In this document: positions 54,972-56,468 of the stretch, one piece after another | How positions within the stretch are numbered: the first letter of the stretch is position 1 | How the letters are laid out: every line of letters starts with the position of its first letter | Assembly: GCF_000425625.1 (NCBI RefSeq) | Contig: NZ_KE384416.1 | Span: 79,986 to 136,453 of the forward strand | DNA from: Stutzerimonas azotifigens DSM 17556 | Lineage (GTDB): Bacteria; Pseudomonadota; Gammaproteobacteria; Pseudomonadales; Pseudomonadaceae | DNA length: 56,468 nucleotides | Reading direction: 5' to 3' | Notes under the pieces: generated by a model | The model's input: the letters and a program-made list of their open reading frames with translations, nothing else | What the model was told of the DNA's origin: nothing | Database searches by the model: none | Made by a program: the position numbers and the translations under genes

Positions 54972-56468
54972 ATGTTCAACCCGGCCAACCAGCCCCATTT
55001 CAGCCTGCACGTGCCAGGCCTCGAGCACGACCTGCAGGTGCTCGAATTCCACGGGCGCGAAGCGATTTCCACGCCCTTCGCCTTCGACGTCGAACTGGTC
55101 GGCGAACGTCCCGACCTCGACCTCGAGGCCCTGCTGCACCAGCCCGCCTTCCTCGCCTTCGGCCCCGACGGCGGGGGCGTGCACGGCCTGATCCAGCGCA
55201 TCGCCCAGGGCGAATCCGGCCAGCGCCTGACCCACTACCGGCTGACCCTGCGCCCGCAGCTCGCCTACCTCGCCCACCGCACCAACCAACGCATCTTCCA
55301 GCACCTGTCGGTGCCGCAGATCATCGCCCGGGTGCTCGAGGAGCACGGCATCCTCGAGGGCGTTGGCCACCGCTTCGACCTCGGCCCGGTGCTCTACCCG
55401 CCGCGCGAGTACTGCGTGCAGTACGACGAGACCGACCTGCACTTCGTCCAGCGCCTGTGCGAGGAGGAAGGCATCCACTACCACTTCCGCCACGACCAGG
55501 CCGGCCACGTGCTGGTGTTCGGCGACGACCAGACGGTCTTTCCGCGGCTGGCGCCGGTGGCCTACCAGCAGGACTCCGGGCTGGTGGCCGACGAGCCGGT
55601 GGTCAAGCGCTTCGCCCTGCGCGTGGAGACCCGCACCAGCCGCGTCAGCCGCCGCGACTACGACTTCGAGAAGCCGCGCCTGACGCTGGAGGCGGGCTAT
55701 CGGAGCGAGTTCGAACCGGACCTGGAGGACTACGACTACCCCGGTCGCTTCACCGAGCGCGAGCGCGGCCGGCACCTGGCCCAGCGCGCCCTGGAACGGC
55801 ATCGCCACGACCACGAACGGGCCGAGGGCCACAGCGACCAGCCCCTGCTGCTCAGCGGCCACTTCCTCGAACTGACCGACCACCCGCGCGAGGCATGGAA
55901 CCAGCTTTGGCTGCTCAACGAGGTCATCCACGAAGGCAAACAGCCGCAGGTGCTGGAAGAGTCCACCACCGTGCCCTCCTCCCACTCCGAATCAACTCCC
56001 TCTCCCCTATGGGGAGACGACTACAGGGATGTAGAAGGTAGGGCGAAGCAGGATGCCCGAGCCGAGGGCCGGGGTGAGGGGAAACCAGCTATCCCCGATT
56101 TCCTCCAAGGCTACCGCAACCACTTCACCGCCACCCCCTGGGACATCCCCTTCCGCCCCGCCCTGCGCCACCCCAGGCCCAGGCTCCTCGGCAGCCAGAC
56201 CGCCGTAGTCACCGGCCCGGCCGGCGAAGAGATCCACTGCGATGAATACGGCCGGGTCAAGGTGCAGTTCCACTGGGACCGCGAGGGCGAGGGCGACGAC
56301 AAGAGCAGCTGCTGGCTGCGCGTCTCCAGCAGCTGGGCCGGCAACGCCTATGGCGGCGTGGCCATCCCGCGGGTCGGCATGGAAGTGCTGGTCACCTTCC
56401 TCGAGGGCGACCCCGACCAGCCCCTGGTCACCGGCTGCCTCTATCACGCCGAGCACCCGGTGCCCTAC
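54972..56468 (+). CDS. vgrG: T6SS spike protein VgrG (partial, runs off the end)
   Basis: At least 499 residues are visible, with no stop before the window end. It has the gp27-like VgrG fold (HGREAISTPFAFDVELVGE, YCVQYDETDLHFVQRLCEEEGIHYHFRHD) and the gp5-like core (GSQTAVVTGPAGEEIHCDEYGRVKVQFHWDREG, SCWLRVSSSWAGNAYGGVAIPRVGMEVLVTFLEGDPDQPLVTG). It forms the spike that the PAAR domain caps. Between these parts, about 30 codons (55995-56088) are unlike the family and come from a repeat. AAGGAGA precedes the ATG. Confidence 0.95.
   Translation, partial: MFNPANQPHFSLHVPGLEHDLQVLEFHGREAISTPFAFDVELVGERPDLDLEALLHQPAFLAFGPDGGGVHGLIQRIAQGESGQRLTHYRLTLRPQLAYLAHRTNQRIFQHLSVPQIIARVLEEHGILEGVGHRFDLGPVLYPPREYCVQYDETDLHFVQRLCEEEGIHYHFRHDQAGHVLVFGDDQTVFPRLAPVAYQQDSGLVADEPVVKRFALRVETRTSRVSRRDYDFEKPRLTLEAGYRSEFEPDLEDYDYPGRFTERERGRHLAQRALERHRHDHERAEGHSDQPLLLSGHFLELTDHPREAWNQLWLLNEVIHEGKQPQVLEESTTVPSSHSESTPSPLWGDDYRDVEGRAKQDARAEGRGEGKPAIPDFLQGYRNHFTATPWDIPFRPALRHPRPRLLGSQTAVVTGPAGEEIHCDEYGRVKVQFHWDREGEGDDKSSCWLRVSSSWAGNAYGGVAIPRVGMEVLVTFLEGDPDQPLVTGCLYHAEHPVPY
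55998..56084. repeat. Dispersed repeat captured in frame inside vgrG
   Basis: CCCTCTCCCCT at 55998-56008 and GAGGGCCGGGGTGAGGG at 56064-56080 are the two ends of the intergenic element at 1-33, here with a longer middle (GACTACAGGGATGTAGAAGG and following). The frame stays open, adding a hydrophilic Gly/Glu/Arg-rich stretch between TTVPSSHSES and IPDFLQGYRN. The two ends match the element at 1-33 exactly over 11 and 17 bases. Confidence 0.75.

Overview
The window looks like a Pseudomonas chromosome. It is uniformly GC-rich and carries short REP-like intergenic palindromes. Two neighbourhoods match, from memory, the gene order of P. aeruginosa: purK-purE next to an adhA/adhP alcohol dehydrogenase, and algB-kinB-ampDh2-dgcH-EEP phosphatase-dsbA-cytochrome c4-engB. 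I see no rRNA, tRNA, CRISPR array or transposase gene.

Layout. 1-7627: a dodecin, a KTSC protein and a tightly overlapping minus-strand operon (glycosyltransferase, UDP-galactopyranose mutase, clan-A glycosidase, ABC half-transporter). It is divergent from galE and reads as an uncharacterised pathway for making and exporting a galactofuranose-type surface glycan. 7628-12608: REP clusters, a UDG-superfamily protein, a DUF3299-type exported protein, a YeaQ-type membrane protein, purEK with an attenuator-like leader, and adhP. 13091-21691: a globin-like/PAS/GGDEF/EAL protein, then the tricarboxylate system tctED and tctCBA, followed without a gap by an AbrB-type permease. 22050-24981: a SpmA/SpmB fusion and four small stress-type genes, three of them behind a good sigma-54 promoter candidate. 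25449-34892: the algB-kinB to engB block. 34947-40151: OsmC, a TRAP transporter with its binding protein encoded divergently, and a hexose-6-phosphate mutarotase.

40545 to the window end is a type VI secretion (T6SS) operon in the order tssA-B-C-E-[PAAR-Tle1 effector, two DUF2931 lipoproteins]-F-G-clpV-sfa-vgrG. The order resembles the P. aeruginosa H2-T6SS, with a lipase effector and two related candidate immunity lipoproteins between tssE and tssF. The second lipoprotein gene and the gap after it are visibly AT-richer, which suggests acquired cargo. Upstream of tssA lie a dyad/direct-repeat site and four exact-period 12-bp repeats with consensus TTGYGCAA. The vgrG gene contains an in-frame copy of the same repeat family that is scattered between genes elsewhere in the window, giving a linker insertion of about 30 codons. 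vgrG runs off the window end. No hcp gene is visible.

The strongest leads for new biology are the effector/immunity cassette inside the T6SS core operon, the 12-bp iterated array upstream of it, the repeat captured in vgrG, and the glycan cluster with a G7 tract at the start of galE.
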